A DNA stretch of 64,000 bases from contig NZ_JBHJMR010000011.1 of NCBI RefSeq assembly GCF_042310355.1, positions 53,288-117,287 of the forward strand, read 5' to 3'. This DNA is from Wenzhouxiangella sp042310355. GTDB taxonomy: Bacteria > Pseudomonadota > Gammaproteobacteria > Xanthomonadales > Wenzhouxiangellaceae. The notes below the pieces were generated by a model. It worked only from the letters and a program-made list of their open reading frames with translations, had not been told where the DNA came from and did no database searches. Every line of letters starts with the position of its first letter. The first letter of the stretch is position 1. Of the stretch, positions 25,023-32,567 are shown in pieces. Position numbers and translations under genes: made by a program.

Positions 25023-25544
25023 TCAGGAAGTCTTCTTCGGCGACAGCATCATGACCATCTGCCGGCCTTCCATTCGCGGGCGCTGCTCCACGACCGTTTC
25101 CTCGGCCATGTCCTTTTCGACCCGCTGCAGGATCTCGAGACCGAGCTCCTGGTGGGCCATTTCGCGACCACGGAAGCGAAGGGTCACCTTGACCTTGTCG
25201 CCCTCTTCGATGAACCGGCGCAGGTTGCGCATCTTGACGTCGTAGTCGTGGTCATCGGTACCGGGGCGGAACTTCACTTCCTTGATCTGAATCTGTTTCT
25301 GCTTCTTGCGCGCGGCCTGCGCTTTCTTGGACTGCTCGAAGCGGAACTTGCCCCAGTCCATGATGCGGCATACCGGCGGCTCGGCCTGCGGCGCGATTTC
25401 CACCAGATCCATGCCTTCCTCCGAGGCACGGGCCAGCGCATCCCTGATCGCCATCACCCCGATCTGATCGCCTTCGGATCCCACCACGCGTACTTCGCGC
25501 GCCGTGATGTCCTCGTTGCGTCGGGTCTTCTTATCCGTTGCGAT
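25023..25544 (-). CDS. infC: Translation initiation factor IF-3, ATC start codon
   Basis: IF-3 checks start-codon pairing on the 30S subunit. Family motifs are AEPPVCRIMDWGKFRFEQSK, KEVKFRPGTDDHDYDVK and KVTLRFRGREMAHQELG. No ATG or GTG precedes the conserved EDITAREVRVVGSEG N-terminus. The only well-placed initiator is ATC at 25544, eight bases after AAAGGAG, giving 173 residues. E. coli infC starts with ATT, which allows IF-3 to limit its own synthesis, so an ATC start here fits the same autoregulation. A GTG at 25487 would remove 19 conserved residues. It follows thrS after 38 bp. Confidence 0.93.
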   Translation of the reverse strand: MATDKKTRRNEDITAREVRVVGSEGDQIGVMAIRDALARASEEGMDLVEIAPQAEPPVCRIMDWGKFRFEQSKKAQAARKKQKQIQIKEVKFRPGTDDHDYDVKMRNLRRFIEEGDKVKVTLRFRGREMAHQELGLEILQRVEKDMAEETVVEQRPRMEGRQMVMMLSPKKTS

Positions 25545-25582
25545 GTGTGCTGCTCCTTTTTGCGTTCAGTGCAAGTGAACCG

Positions 25583-27505
25583 TCAATTATCCGTGATCGG
25601 GCCGCGTTGCGCCACCTCGGTGGACAATCGATTGATCAGGTCGTCGATCGGCATGGCCCCCAGGTCGGTGCCGTCGCGCAGACGCACCGCCACCTGGCGA
25701 TTGTCGACCTCGCGATCGCCCACGACCAACAGATACGGAATCTTCTCGAGCGTGCGGCCGCGGATTTTATAGCCGATCTTCTCGTTACGCAAGTCCGACT
25801 CGACCCGAAAACCCTGCTGATTCAGGATCTTGGTCACTTCCTGCACATAGTCGGCCTGGGCGTCGGTGATATTCATCACCACCGCCTGCACGGGCGCGAG
25901 CCACAGCGGCAGGTCGCCGGCGTAGTGCTCGATCAGCACCCCGATGAAACGCTCGATCGAGCCCAGGATGGCCCGGTGCAGCATCACCGGCACGCGGCGC
26001 TCGCCGTCTTCGTCGACGTATTCCGCACCCAGGCGGCCGGGCATGGAGAAATCGACCTGCATCGTGCCGCACTGCCAGACGCGACCGATGCAGTCGGTCA
26101 GCGAGAACTCGATCTTGGGCCCGTAGAAGGCGCCCTCGCCCGGCTGCAGCTCGTACTCGATGCCGGCGGCCTCGAGCGCCTCGGCCAGGGCCTTCTCGGC
26201 CTTGTCCCAGACGGCGTCGGAACCGACGCGCTTTTCCGGGCGGGTCGAGAGCTTGACCGCGACGTCGGTGAAGCCGAAGTCATTGTAGACGTCGAACACC
26301 AGCTTGTTGAAAGCCAGCACCTCGTCGCGGATCTGGTCCTCGGTGCAGAAGATGTGGGCGTCGTCCTGGACGAAATTGCGCACCCGCATCAGGCCGTGCA
26401 GCGCGCCCGAGGGCTCGTTGCGGTGGCAGGAGCCGAACTCGGCCATGCGCAGCGGCAGGTCGCGGTAGCTCTTCAGGCCCTGGTTGAACACCTGCACGTG
26501 GCAGGGGCAGTTCATCGGCTTGACGGCGTAGACGCGGTCCTCCGAGGAGGTGATGAACATGTCGTCGCCGAAATTCTCCCAGTGCCCGGACTTCTCCCAC
26601 AGGCTGCGGTCGACGATCGAGGGGGTGTGGATTTCCTCGTAGTCGGCCTCACGCAGGCGGCCGCGGATATAGTCCTGCAGCGCCAAGTAGATGCGCCAGC
26701 CGCGGTCGTGCCAGAACACCATGCCCGGGGCCTCGGGCTGGATGTGGTAGAGATCCAGGCGCGCGCCGAGCTTGCGGTGGTCGCGCTTTTCGGCCTCTTC
26801 CAGGCGCTTGAGATAGGCCTTGAGCTGCTTCTTGTCCGGCCAGGCGGTGCCGTAGATGCGCTGCAGCATCTCGTTGTCGGAATCGCCGCGCCAGTAGGCG
26901 CCGGCCAGCTTGGTCAGCTTGAACGCGCCGAGCTTGCCGGTCGATGGCACGTGCGGGCCGCGGCACAGGTCGATGAAATCACCCTGGCGATAAAGCGACA
27001 GCGTCTCGTCGGCCGGAATGTCGGCGATGATCTTGGCCTTGTATTCCTCGCCCTTCTGGCGAAAGAAGTCGATCGCCTCGTCACGTCTCATCACCGAGCG
27101 CTCCACGGCGATATCCTCGGCGACGATCTTCGCCATTTCCTGCTCGATGGCTTCGAGATCCTCGGGCCGGAAGGGCTCCTCCCGCGCAAAATCGTAGTAG
27201 AAGCCGTTGTCGATCACCGGCCCGATCGTCACCTGGGTATCGGGAAACAGCCGCTGGACCGCCTGCGCCATCAGGTGCGCGGTGGAGTGACGAATCAACT
27301 CCACGCCCTCCTCGTCGCGCGCGGTAATGATGCGCAGCTCGGCGTCGCGCTCGATCGTGTAACTGGTATCCACCAGCCGACCCTCGACCTCGCCGGCCAG
27401 GGCCGCCTTGGCCAAGCCCGGACCGATCGACTCGGCCACCTCGTGTACCGTCACCGGATGATCGAAATCCTTCCGGCTACCGTCTGGAAGCGTAATCTGA
27501 ACCAT
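25583..27505 (-). CDS. thrS: Threonine-tRNA ligase
   Basis: Class II synthetase of 640 residues. It has the N-terminal TGS domain (MVQITLPDGSRKDF...), an editing domain with HSTAHLMAQAV and the HxxxH-type zinc site, and the catalytic core with motif 2 (FGSCHRNEPSGALHGLMRVR) and zinc ligands in MNCPCH. The C-terminal anticodon-binding domain follows. It heads the translation operon thrS-infC-rpmI-rplT-pheS-pheT-ihfA. In E. coli ThrRS represses its own mRNA, but no tRNA-like operator is evident in the upstream repeat region. Confidence 0.97.
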   Translation of the reverse strand: MVQITLPDGSRKDFDHPVTVHEVAESIGPGLAKAALAGEVEGRLVDTSYTIERDAELRIITARDEEGVELIRHSTAHLMAQAVQRLFPDTQVTIGPVIDNGFYYDFAREEPFRPEDLEAIEQEMAKIVAEDIAVERSVMRRDEAIDFFRQKGEEYKAKIIADIPADETLSLYRQGDFIDLCRGPHVPSTGKLGAFKLTKLAGAYWRGDSDNEMLQRIYGTAWPDKKQLKAYLKRLEEAEKRDHRKLGARLDLYHIQPEAPGMVFWHDRGWRIYLALQDYIRGRLREADYEEIHTPSIVDRSLWEKSGHWENFGDDMFITSSEDRVYAVKPMNCPCHVQVFNQGLKSYRDLPLRMAEFGSCHRNEPSGALHGLMRVRNFVQDDAHIFCTEDQIRDEVLAFNKLVFDVYNDFGFTDVAVKLSTRPEKRVGSDAVWDKAEKALAEALEAAGIEYELQPGEGAFYGPKIEFSLTDCIGRVWQCGTMQVDFSMPGRLGAEYVDEDGERRVPVMLHRAILGSIERFIGVLIEHYAGDLPLWLAPVQAVVMNITDAQADYVQEVTKILNQQGFRVESDLRNEKIGYKIRGRTLEKIPYLLVVGDREVDNRQVAVRLRDGTDLGAMPIDDLINRLSTEVAQRGPITDN

Positions 27506-27598
27506 GGTTGCGAATTCTACCGCCTGTCAGCCCCCAAGATTGGGGCAAATTCCAAAAAAGTGAAGCCTTCCCGGCCCGCTCCGTGGGGGCTTCGATCC

Positions 27599-27674
27599 CG
27601 GCCCGATACGGGATGGCCTGCTTCAGTTCGACGCGGTGGCGAGGCCCTCAGCAGGCCATCCCGCATCGGGCCCG
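27599..27674. repeat. Inverted repeat with 24-bp arms
   Basis: The left arm (27599-27622) starts CGGCCCGATACGGGATGGCC; the right arm (27650-27674) is its inverse complement with one mismatch and one extra C. The loop is about 27 bases. This strong hairpin lies between thrS and the GTAG palindrome. Confidence 0.8.
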
Positions 27675-27687
27675 CTCAGGAAGCAAC

Positions 27688-27778
27688 CGTAGGATGTGTG
27701 GAGGCCGAAAGGCCGGAACGCATCAGCCAGCATCAAAGGGGAGCCGATGCGTTCCGCTAACGCTCCACGCATCCTACG
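27688..27778. repeat. GTAG-ended palindromic repeat, copy 1
   Basis: Starts CGTAGGATGTGTGGAG and ends CTCCACGCATCCTACG, with inner inverted GGAACGCATC / GATGCGTTCC. A second copy lies at 63692-63765. A GTAG foot next to a stem is the usual signature of REP elements. Confidence 0.8.
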
Positions 27779-27791
27779 AACTTCCTGGACT

Positions 27792-27916
27792 CGTCGATTT
27801 CGGCGGCGGGCGCAGCGCAGGCGGAAAACGGATGCGCCTTGCGCAAAGCGCAAGCAGCGTCCGCTTGCAGCCGTCGCGCGTGTACCTTGACGGTACATGA
27901 GGATTTCGAGCACGCG
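27792..27916. repeat. Diverged direct repeat, copy A
   Basis: Shares CGTCGATTTCGGYGGCGG at one end and GTACC-N5-GGTACATGAGGATT at the other with copy B at 28048-28122. Copy A carries about 45 extra bases in the middle. Confidence 0.65.
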
Positions 27917-28047
27917 TTTTACGGGGCTCCGCCTTGGCTTCTTTCCTCCGGAAAACCACCAAGGCTCCGCCGCCTACGCTGCCCGGCGCCCCGAATCTTC
28001 CGTAAGACTCGCTACCGAACCGAATGCTTTCCAGCGCTTTCTGGGTG

Positions 28048-28122
28048 CGTCGATTTCGGTGGCGGACGCAGCACAGGAACCGCAGTGTACCTAAATGGTA
28101 CATGAGGATTCCGAGCAGCGCC
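28048..28122. repeat. Diverged direct repeat, copy B
   Basis: Shorter partner of the repeat at 27792-27916, keeping both conserved ends including the GTACC-TAAAT-GGTAC mini-hairpin. It lies 45 bp downstream (in genome order, upstream) of tRNA-Val. Confidence 0.65.
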
Positions 28123-28167
28123 CGACGCCGAAAGCGGCGTGCACAGGAAGGGCTGGGAAGCATTCGG

Positions 28168-28244
28168 TGGTGGGCGATGCTGGATTTGAACCAGCGACCT
28201 CTGCCATGTCAAGACAGCGCTCTAACCAACTGAGCTAATCGCCC
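28168..28244 (-). tRNA. tRNA-Val (anticodon GAC)
   Basis: 77-nt cloverleaf with encoded CCA. The acceptor stem is GGGCGAT/ATCGCCC, D stem GCTC/GAGC, anticodon stem CTGTC/GGCAG around TTGACAT (anticodon GAC), and T arm GCTGG-TTCAAAT-CCAGC. Confidence 0.97.
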
Positions 28245-28355
28245 TTCCGAATCAAGCCAGCAAGTCTACCCGATGTTGCCGAAATCGACAAGCAGCAGCC
28301 TTGTCCAATGACACATGAGGCTGAATAGGAAGTGTTTCCAGCCATGCCAAAGCTC

Positions 28356-28580
28356 TCAAACCGAAAGAAAATCGTCCGGCGGAACACCTCCCTGCTTGAG
28401 GATCGCCCGCAGCGTGCCTTCGGGCAGGTCACCGGGATGGTTGGGAATGGTCGTATAGCGCTGGGTGTCCGGATGGAACCAAATCTCGTGCGATCCGGAG
28501 GCCTGCCGGTCGAAGACGAAGCCCAGCTTCTTGGGTTTCCTTATGACCTGACGATACTTGAACCCTGCCAGTTGACCCAC
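28356..28580 (-). CDS. hicA: HicA family toxin (mRNA interferase)
   Basis: 74-residue double-stranded-RNA-binding-like toxin that cleaves mRNA when free of HicB. The catalytic His is in GSHEIWFHP, preceded by the KKLGFVFDRQ strand-helix, and the PNHPGDLPEGTLRAILKQ ending is standard HicA. It lies 9 bp after hicB in the order antitoxin then toxin. It is downstream of tRNA-Val in the accessory island. Confidence 0.92.
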   Translation of the reverse strand: MGQLAGFKYRQVIRKPKKLGFVFDRQASGSHEIWFHPDTQRYTTIPNHPGDLPEGTLRAILKQGGVPPDDFLSV

Positions 28581-28589
28581 AACGCCGGC

Positions 28590-28820
28590 TCAGCCTCCGA
28601 TGACCAACGGACAATCGAAATCGTCTCCTGCCGACGGCAGAATCGGCGGATCGGCGCGCTCTGCACGGGCTTCAAGCAGCTTTTTGCCCACATCGCGAGC
28701 GATCTCCAGAGTCTCCTGAATGGTACGGCCCTGCGCAACCAGGCCCGGCAAATCGTCGCAGGTGGCCAGATACACGCCTTCTGGCAATTTTTCAATGTGG
28801 AGGTTGATCACTACTTCCAT
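28590..28820 (-). CDS. hicB: HicB family antitoxin (short form)
   Basis: 76-residue partial RNase H-fold antitoxin that should bind and block HicA. It has the HIEKLPEGVYLATCDDLPGL core and the QGRTIQETLEIARDVG helix. It ends before any helix-turn-helix or ribbon-helix-helix DNA-binding domain, so autoregulation would need the HicAB complex or another factor. hicB precedes hicA, which reverses the E. coli hicAB order. Confidence 0.9.
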   Translation of the reverse strand: MEVVINLHIEKLPEGVYLATCDDLPGLVAQGRTIQETLEIARDVGKKLLEARAERADPPILPSAGDDFDCPLVIGG

Positions 28821-29362
28821 GGCGATTCCGATTCTACATCAGGCAATCGAAAGGACTGCGCCGCCTAGCGGGACCGACCAGCCGCCCACGGATCTCGAAT
28901 TTGTCGCTGAACTCCGTTTCGATCCTGTTGCTCACTGCCATGCCCGAGAACCGGCGTAATACTGAAAGCAATTCAAGCCAGTTGGACTGCCCCAAAACCC
29001 AGGTGGCGGAAGAATCTCGCCTTGTGGCGCCCAACCGGGTGATCCGATGAAAGCAGATAGCCGCGAATCTTTTCCTCGGCAATCTCCGTCTTTTCCCGTG
29101 CGGGCAACTTCAAATCCAACCAGCTCCACACAATTCAAATACTTATGCCAGAACCGTTTTCGGACTGGCAGACGGTCGCAATTCAGTCTATGGACCCTAG
29201 TGTGTCATTCCCAGCATGCGGATGCTACGAAGAAAACCAAGAAGAACTAGCAGAAAAATAAGTTGAAAACCAAGGAGATATATGGACGCCTCCGGTCTGT
29301 CAACCCGCAGATTCTTGCGAGGACTGAGCTGCCCCGGCTCTTCCGGAGAGTTCCGCTTTTCC
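28821..29362. other. Intergenic region with no supported gene
   Basis: 542 bp between hicB and the 3' end of mvaT. Several short open frames exist on both strands, but none has a recognisable family, a convincing RBS-to-ORF arrangement or codon pattern like the neighbours. Near 29272-29284 an AAGGAGATATATG sits in an AT-richer patch, but the frame it opens runs antisense through mvaT. Confidence 0.6.
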
Positions 29363-29719
29363 TCAGGACTCCTGCCAGCTCTGCACGGCTTCCTTGCCGT
29401 ACTGCTCACGCCACTGGTTGAGGGTCTTGTGATTGCCGCCGCGGGTCTTGACCACCTCGCCGGTGTGCGGGTTCCTGTAGGTCTTCAGGGCGCGCTTGGG
29501 GCGGCTGCTCTTGACCTCCTGCTCCACGCCCGGGTCGATCGCGGTCAGCACCTTCAGGACATCGCGCGCTGACTTGTTGTACCCTTCCATGAGCTGCCTG
29601 AGCTCGTTTTCGAACGCCAGCTCCTTCTTGAGCGACTGGTCTTTCTCGAGCGACTGCAGCTCCCGGGAGAGCTGTTCGTGCAACTGTTTCTTCTGGTAGT
29701 AGTCGTTGATGTCGGTCAT
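29363..29719 (-). CDS. mvaT: MvaT family xenogeneic silencer (H-NS-like)
   Basis: 118-residue nucleoid protein that binds AT-rich foreign DNA and silences it. The N-terminal coiled coil (residues 1-60) drives oligomerisation. The C-terminal DNA-binding domain has YRNPHTGEVVKTRGGNHKTL-type MvaT sequence, with the RGGN loop that inserts in the minor groove. Its gene faces, across a 93 bp gap, a secreted-protein gene whose 3' two thirds are strongly AT-rich, which is an expected kind of target. It is probably the host silencer, though its place inside an accessory region is notable. Confidence 0.9.
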   Translation of the reverse strand: MTDINDYYQKKQLHEQLSRELQSLEKDQSLKKELAFENELRQLMEGYNKSARDVLKVLTAIDPGVEQEVKSSRPKRALKTYRNPHTGEVVKTRGGNHKTLNQWREQYGKEAVQSWQES

Positions 29720-29756
29720 GGGGGCATCACCTTGGTTTTGAAGTCACAAGTAATCA

Positions 29757-29762
29757 ATCATA
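29757..29762 (-). promoter_or_regulatory. Candidate -10 element for mvaT
   Basis: On the minus strand TATGAT lies 37 bases before the mvaT ATG. The -35 position 17 bases further up is poor (ACAAAG), so this is a weak call based on the -10 match and position. Confidence 0.3.
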
Positions 29763-29812
29763 CTGACTGATTTAGGCGGCTTTGTTGATTCGAATTCTTG
29801 GGGAGGCGGTCA

Positions 29813-30604
29813 ATGATATCGATTCATGGCACGGTTATTCGTATTTCGGGTTTGCTTTTCGTTGCAGGGGCGCTGGTCACGGGAAGTGGTGAGGCGCAGG
29901 ACGGGATCTTTATCGACGAATTCCAGCAGCAGCTCGTCGCCAATATCCGCGGCCTGGAAGAAGGCTTCGAAGGGTATCGATCCGTCCTGGCCAGAGTCTG
30001 TGACTATGATGAGGCGGGCTTGGACTCCGTCCTGTTGAATTACCGCGCCGCGGGAACAGATGGTTGGGTTGAAGTAGATTTAGTGCCAGCAGGAGATGGT
30101 GAAACTTCAACTGCAAATACTTCAGCGTGTCAAGAATATCAGTCTATGAACGATCTACCTTTAGTGTATGGGGAAGCTCTTAATGATAATGGACTTATTG
30201 AGTGGGAATTTCAAGTTAATAGACCAAATGGAGATGTTGATTTTTATCCATCTGGTGGAGTAAATACTACAAAGTATTGGGCAAATGAAGATACAGCTCA
30301 ACAAACTATTGAAGATGTGTTGAATAATGATGATAATGTGCATGTTTTTTGTTATGATTGTACTGTAAATATTGGAGGAACAGATTATGGGCCATATGAT
30401 GTTAATGCATTAAGACTTTCAGATGGAAGAAACTTTGTTTTAGAATATAATGGAGAGGGTAGAACAGAAGATGAAATGCACCAATTAAAAAATCAATATG
30501 AAGATGCATCTCAAGGCTCAGGAGATTTTGTAGATATTTTAGAGAATTCTATTGAAAAAATTAGTGATAAAACTACTCAATATACAAATAATAGTTCTAA
30601 TTAG
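29813..30604 (+). CDS. Secreted protein of unknown function, chimeric base composition
   Basis: 263 residues, no family recognised. A signal peptide (to about residue 30, VTGSGEAQ) leads to an acidic, Asn/Asp-rich, glycine-containing protein with five Cys, two as FCYDC, and an Asn/Ser-rich C-terminus; it is probably periplasmic or secreted. The first ~80 codons match the genome (35 of 60 bases are G+C in 29941-30000). From about 30060 the same frame continues in AT-rich sequence (21 of 60 in 30241-30300, 16 of 60 in 30301-30360) with A/T-ending codons. The RBS GGGAGG lies before the ATG at 29813. It is divergent from mvaT and ends next to the duplicated RAYT module. Confidence 0.75.
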   Translation: MISIHGTVIRISGLLFVAGALVTGSGEAQDGIFIDEFQQQLVANIRGLEEGFEGYRSVLARVCDYDEAGLDSVLLNYRAAGTDGWVEVDLVPAGDGETSTANTSACQEYQSMNDLPLVYGEALNDNGLIEWEFQVNRPNGDVDFYPSGGVNTTKYWANEDTAQQTIEDVLNNDDNVHVFCYDCTVNIGGTDYGPYDVNALRLSDGRNFVLEYNGEGRTEDEMHQLKNQYEDASQGSGDFVDILENSIEKISDKTTQYTNNSSN

Positions 30605-30845
30605 TAGCAACAAAGCTTTAAGTTTAGTTTAAAAAAACAAGGACACACATTATTTGAAAGCCCCGCTTGACCGCTCGATCGCCCTGCCCTACGAAACTGA
30701 TTTCCCCCTACCGTTCCCCTTCCACTCTGATTCTTGCCCGACCTGACCGCTGTCTTCAGGCCGCCGTTTCCATTTCCCGAATTTCGCGCACGCCAACACC
30801 CGGTCAGTGCCGGTACGTTCGTAGTTGCATTGTTGCTTCAGTCGG

Positions 30846-31841
30846 TCAGGTCGGTCGTTGCTTGAGGATTTTTCGGGCCGTTTCTGCCGCCACACCCTTC
30901 ATCCACACCTGGCCCAGCGCTTCGGCCTTGGCCATCAGGGCTTCGGCCGAGCCCACGGCGCGGTAGTAAAGGCTCTCGGTGCCCCGAACCTGGCGCAGCC
31001 AGACTTGCGGATGGCTGGCGACCTGCCAGATGCCGGCCGGGGCTGCGGTGCCGGCATCACCCAGCGGTTTGAGCTTGCCGCGCTTGTCCGAGCGGGCCTG
31101 TTCGCCGGTCCACTGCACCAGTGCGATATAGCTCGATTCGGTCATCTCGAGCAGCGCATCGGCGTCCAGGCCGGCGACGGGCTTGAGCGGGTGATCGAGC
31201 GGGTTGTGGGCGCGCAGTCGTCGCTGGATGGTGGTGTGATGGGAGTCTTTCAGAGTGTCGCACATGGCGGCGCGAGCGGGGTTGAGATCGACGTAGGCCA
31301 TGCACGAGAGTACGGCGTGATCTTCCAGCAGCGCCTGGCACTTGTAGCGGCTTTCCCAGAATTTTCCCTTGCAGCCGTCTTCGCGGTTGGCCCGGCGGGC
31401 AATGGGCTCGTTGAGCGCCTTCATGAACCAGCTCAGGCTGCTCAGACGCTTTCTCAGTTCAACCAGCCGCTCCGGGTTGCCGGTGATGGCCAGTTTCAGG
31501 CGTTCGGCGGTCTCCGGGCTGTTGTCGACCTTGAGCGGCCCCGGAAACGCGGTCAGCCAGCGGCGCGCCACCTCCTCGTCGGACAAATCCCGGGCAGCGT
31601 GCGGATCGACGCGCAAAACGACATGGTAATGATTGCTCATCACCGCGTAGGCATACACCGACACCGTGAAGCAATCCGCCAGCTCGAGGATGCGCATCTC
31701 GATCCACTGTCGCCGGTGTTCGAAGCATTGGCCGGTGAGCTTGTCGCGGCCACACAGGAAGGCGCGCCGGACACATCTGGAAACGACGTGGTAGAAACCG
31801 GGTTCTTCTTCCGAAACGATCTGGCTGCGCGGGTAAGTCAT
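30846..31841 (-). CDS. REP-associated tyrosine transposase-like protein (RAYT), copy 1
   Basis: Y1_Tnp superfamily single-strand DNA nuclease, the class that mobilises REP palindromes. 331 residues from MTYPRSQIVSE. The HUH metal-binding motif is AVMSNHYHVVL, the N-terminal PGFYHVVSRCVRRAFLCG is typical of RAYTs, and the candidate catalytic Tyr is in AYVDLNPARAAM. A longer C-terminal domain with WQVASHPQVWLRQVRGTE follows. The start was set at 31841, as the 10 upstream codons are not conserved in kind. It forms a pair with the near-identical gene at 32568. Confidence 0.88.
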   Translation of the reverse strand: MTYPRSQIVSEEEPGFYHVVSRCVRRAFLCGRDKLTGQCFEHRRQWIEMRILELADCFTVSVYAYAVMSNHYHVVLRVDPHAARDLSDEEVARRWLTAFPGPLKVDNSPETAERLKLAITGNPERLVELRKRLSSLSWFMKALNEPIARRANREDGCKGKFWESRYKCQALLEDHAVLSCMAYVDLNPARAAMCDTLKDSHHTTIQRRLRAHNPLDHPLKPVAGLDADALLEMTESSYIALVQWTGEQARSDKRGKLKPLGDAGTAAPAGIWQVASHPQVWLRQVRGTESLYYRAVGSAEALMAKAEALGQVWMKGVAAETARKILKQRPT

Positions 31842-31975
31842 GGCGACATTTTCGCCGGGCCCTTGCCGCACGGCATCGGGAGATTTCTGAAATCATTGAA
31901 GGAAAAAAGCCACTCGAAGGTTGCCAGCCCTATGTTCGTGGCGAACGCCGTGGCAGGCGCCGCCGCGTCGATCGC

Positions 31976-32320
31976 TTATTGATCGGGGATGATTTGCCGC
32001 AGTCGCATGACAAGCTCCGGAATATCTTCGCTGGCACTGCGGAAAAGCAGTTCATGGTCGATCTGTCCGTATTCATGCGCCAGGATGTTTCTTTGCCCGA
32101 TAATCTGGCGCCACGGAATGTCGGAGTAAGCTTCTCGAAAGCCAGGCGACAGTCGCCCTGCCGCTTCACCGATGATTTCCAGATTGCGCTCGATTGCGCG
32201 CATCAGCATACGGCTGCCAAGAAACGCTGTGACATCCCGATCCCCGAGCATTTCCCGTATTTCTTCAGCCGCCTGGAGCATGTCCCAGGCATAGGCCTGA
32301 TCGCGTTCTTCAGGCCGCAT
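31976..32320 (-). CDS. hepT: HepT-like HEPN ribonuclease toxin, copy 1 (without intact antitoxin)
   Basis: 114-residue DUF86/HEPN protein. The RNase motif RX4HXY is intact as RNILAHEY near residue 77, with helices typical of HepT around it. In known systems the MntA nucleotidyltransferase neutralises HepT by AMPylating the Tyr of this motif. Here mntA is truncated by the duplication junction 38 bp upstream, so this copy has no cognate antitoxin directly beside it. It differs from copy 2 by a single residue (SPGF against SPSF), so MntA from copy 2 could act on both. Confidence 0.88.
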   Translation of the reverse strand: MRPEERDQAYAWDMLQAAEEIREMLGDRDVTAFLGSRMLMRAIERNLEIIGEAAGRLSPGFREAYSDIPWRQIIGQRNILAHEYGQIDHELLFRSASEDIPELVMRLRQIIPDQ

Positions 32321-32358
32321 GCAACACTTTCAGATCACGGTTGATGGCACGACGGCGA
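32310..32358 (-). pseudogene. 3' remnant of mntA at the duplication junction
   Basis: The last codons of mntA, ending RRRAINRDLKVLHAA, are kept and then run into the start of the next duplicated unit. The junction creates a 22-codon frame starting MCVLVF that is unlikely to be functional. The intact counterpart is at 34032-34361. Confidence 0.85.
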
Positions 32359-32567
32359 CGAAAAACAAGGACACACATCATTTGAAAGCCCCGCTTAACC
32401 ACCCGATCGCCCTCCGCAACTGATTTCCCCCTACCGTTTCCCCCTTCCAGTCCGATTCTCGCCCGACCTAGCCACTGTTTTCAGGCCCCCATTTCCATTT
32501 CCCGAATTTCGCGCACGCCAACACCCGGTCAGTGCCGGTACGTTCGAAGTTGCATTGCTTTAGTCGA

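Larger units (their letters stand above)
27506..28167. other. Repeat-filled intergenic region upstream of thrS
   Basis: 662 bp with no supported gene. It is made of several separate repeats described in their own entries: a 24-bp inverted repeat (27599-27674), a GTAG-ended palindrome (27688-27778), and two diverged copies of a GTACC/GGTAC-containing unit (27792-27916 and 28048-28122). Open frames here are translations of these repeats. The thrS promoter must lie at the left end. Confidence 0.75.
30633..32358. repeat. Tandem duplication, copy 1 (RAYT, HepT, MntA remnant)
   Basis: Starts at AAAAACAAGGACACACAT right after the AT-rich gene and ends inside the mntA 3' end at GCACGACGGCGA, where copy 2 begins. 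It is highly similar to 32361-34080, with the leader (to 30845) more diverged than the genes. Only the last 16 or so codons of mntA are kept. Confidence 0.9.

Noticed and set aside
25538..27760. 740-codon open frame on the plus strand
   Set aside because: Antisense to thrS (all class II motifs intact), so a GC-driven shadow.
28834..29082. 82-codon minus-strand ORF between hicB and mvaT
   Set aside because: No family, no RBS seen, and composition not distinct from the non-coding surroundings.
29282..29572. ORF with a very good AAGGAGATATATG start
   Set aside because: The frame runs antisense through mvaT and its translation is a typical shadow. The RBS-like string may be chance or the relic of a lost gene.
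30605..30845. Search for a gene between the AT-rich gene and RAYT copy 1
   Set aside because: Short frames only; the same interval in copy 2 has small insertions and deletions that shift them, so coding is unlikely.
32310..32375. 22-codon ORF (MCVLVF...) formed at the duplication junction
   Set aside because: Created by chance fusion of the duplication ends with the mntA tail, without an RBS.
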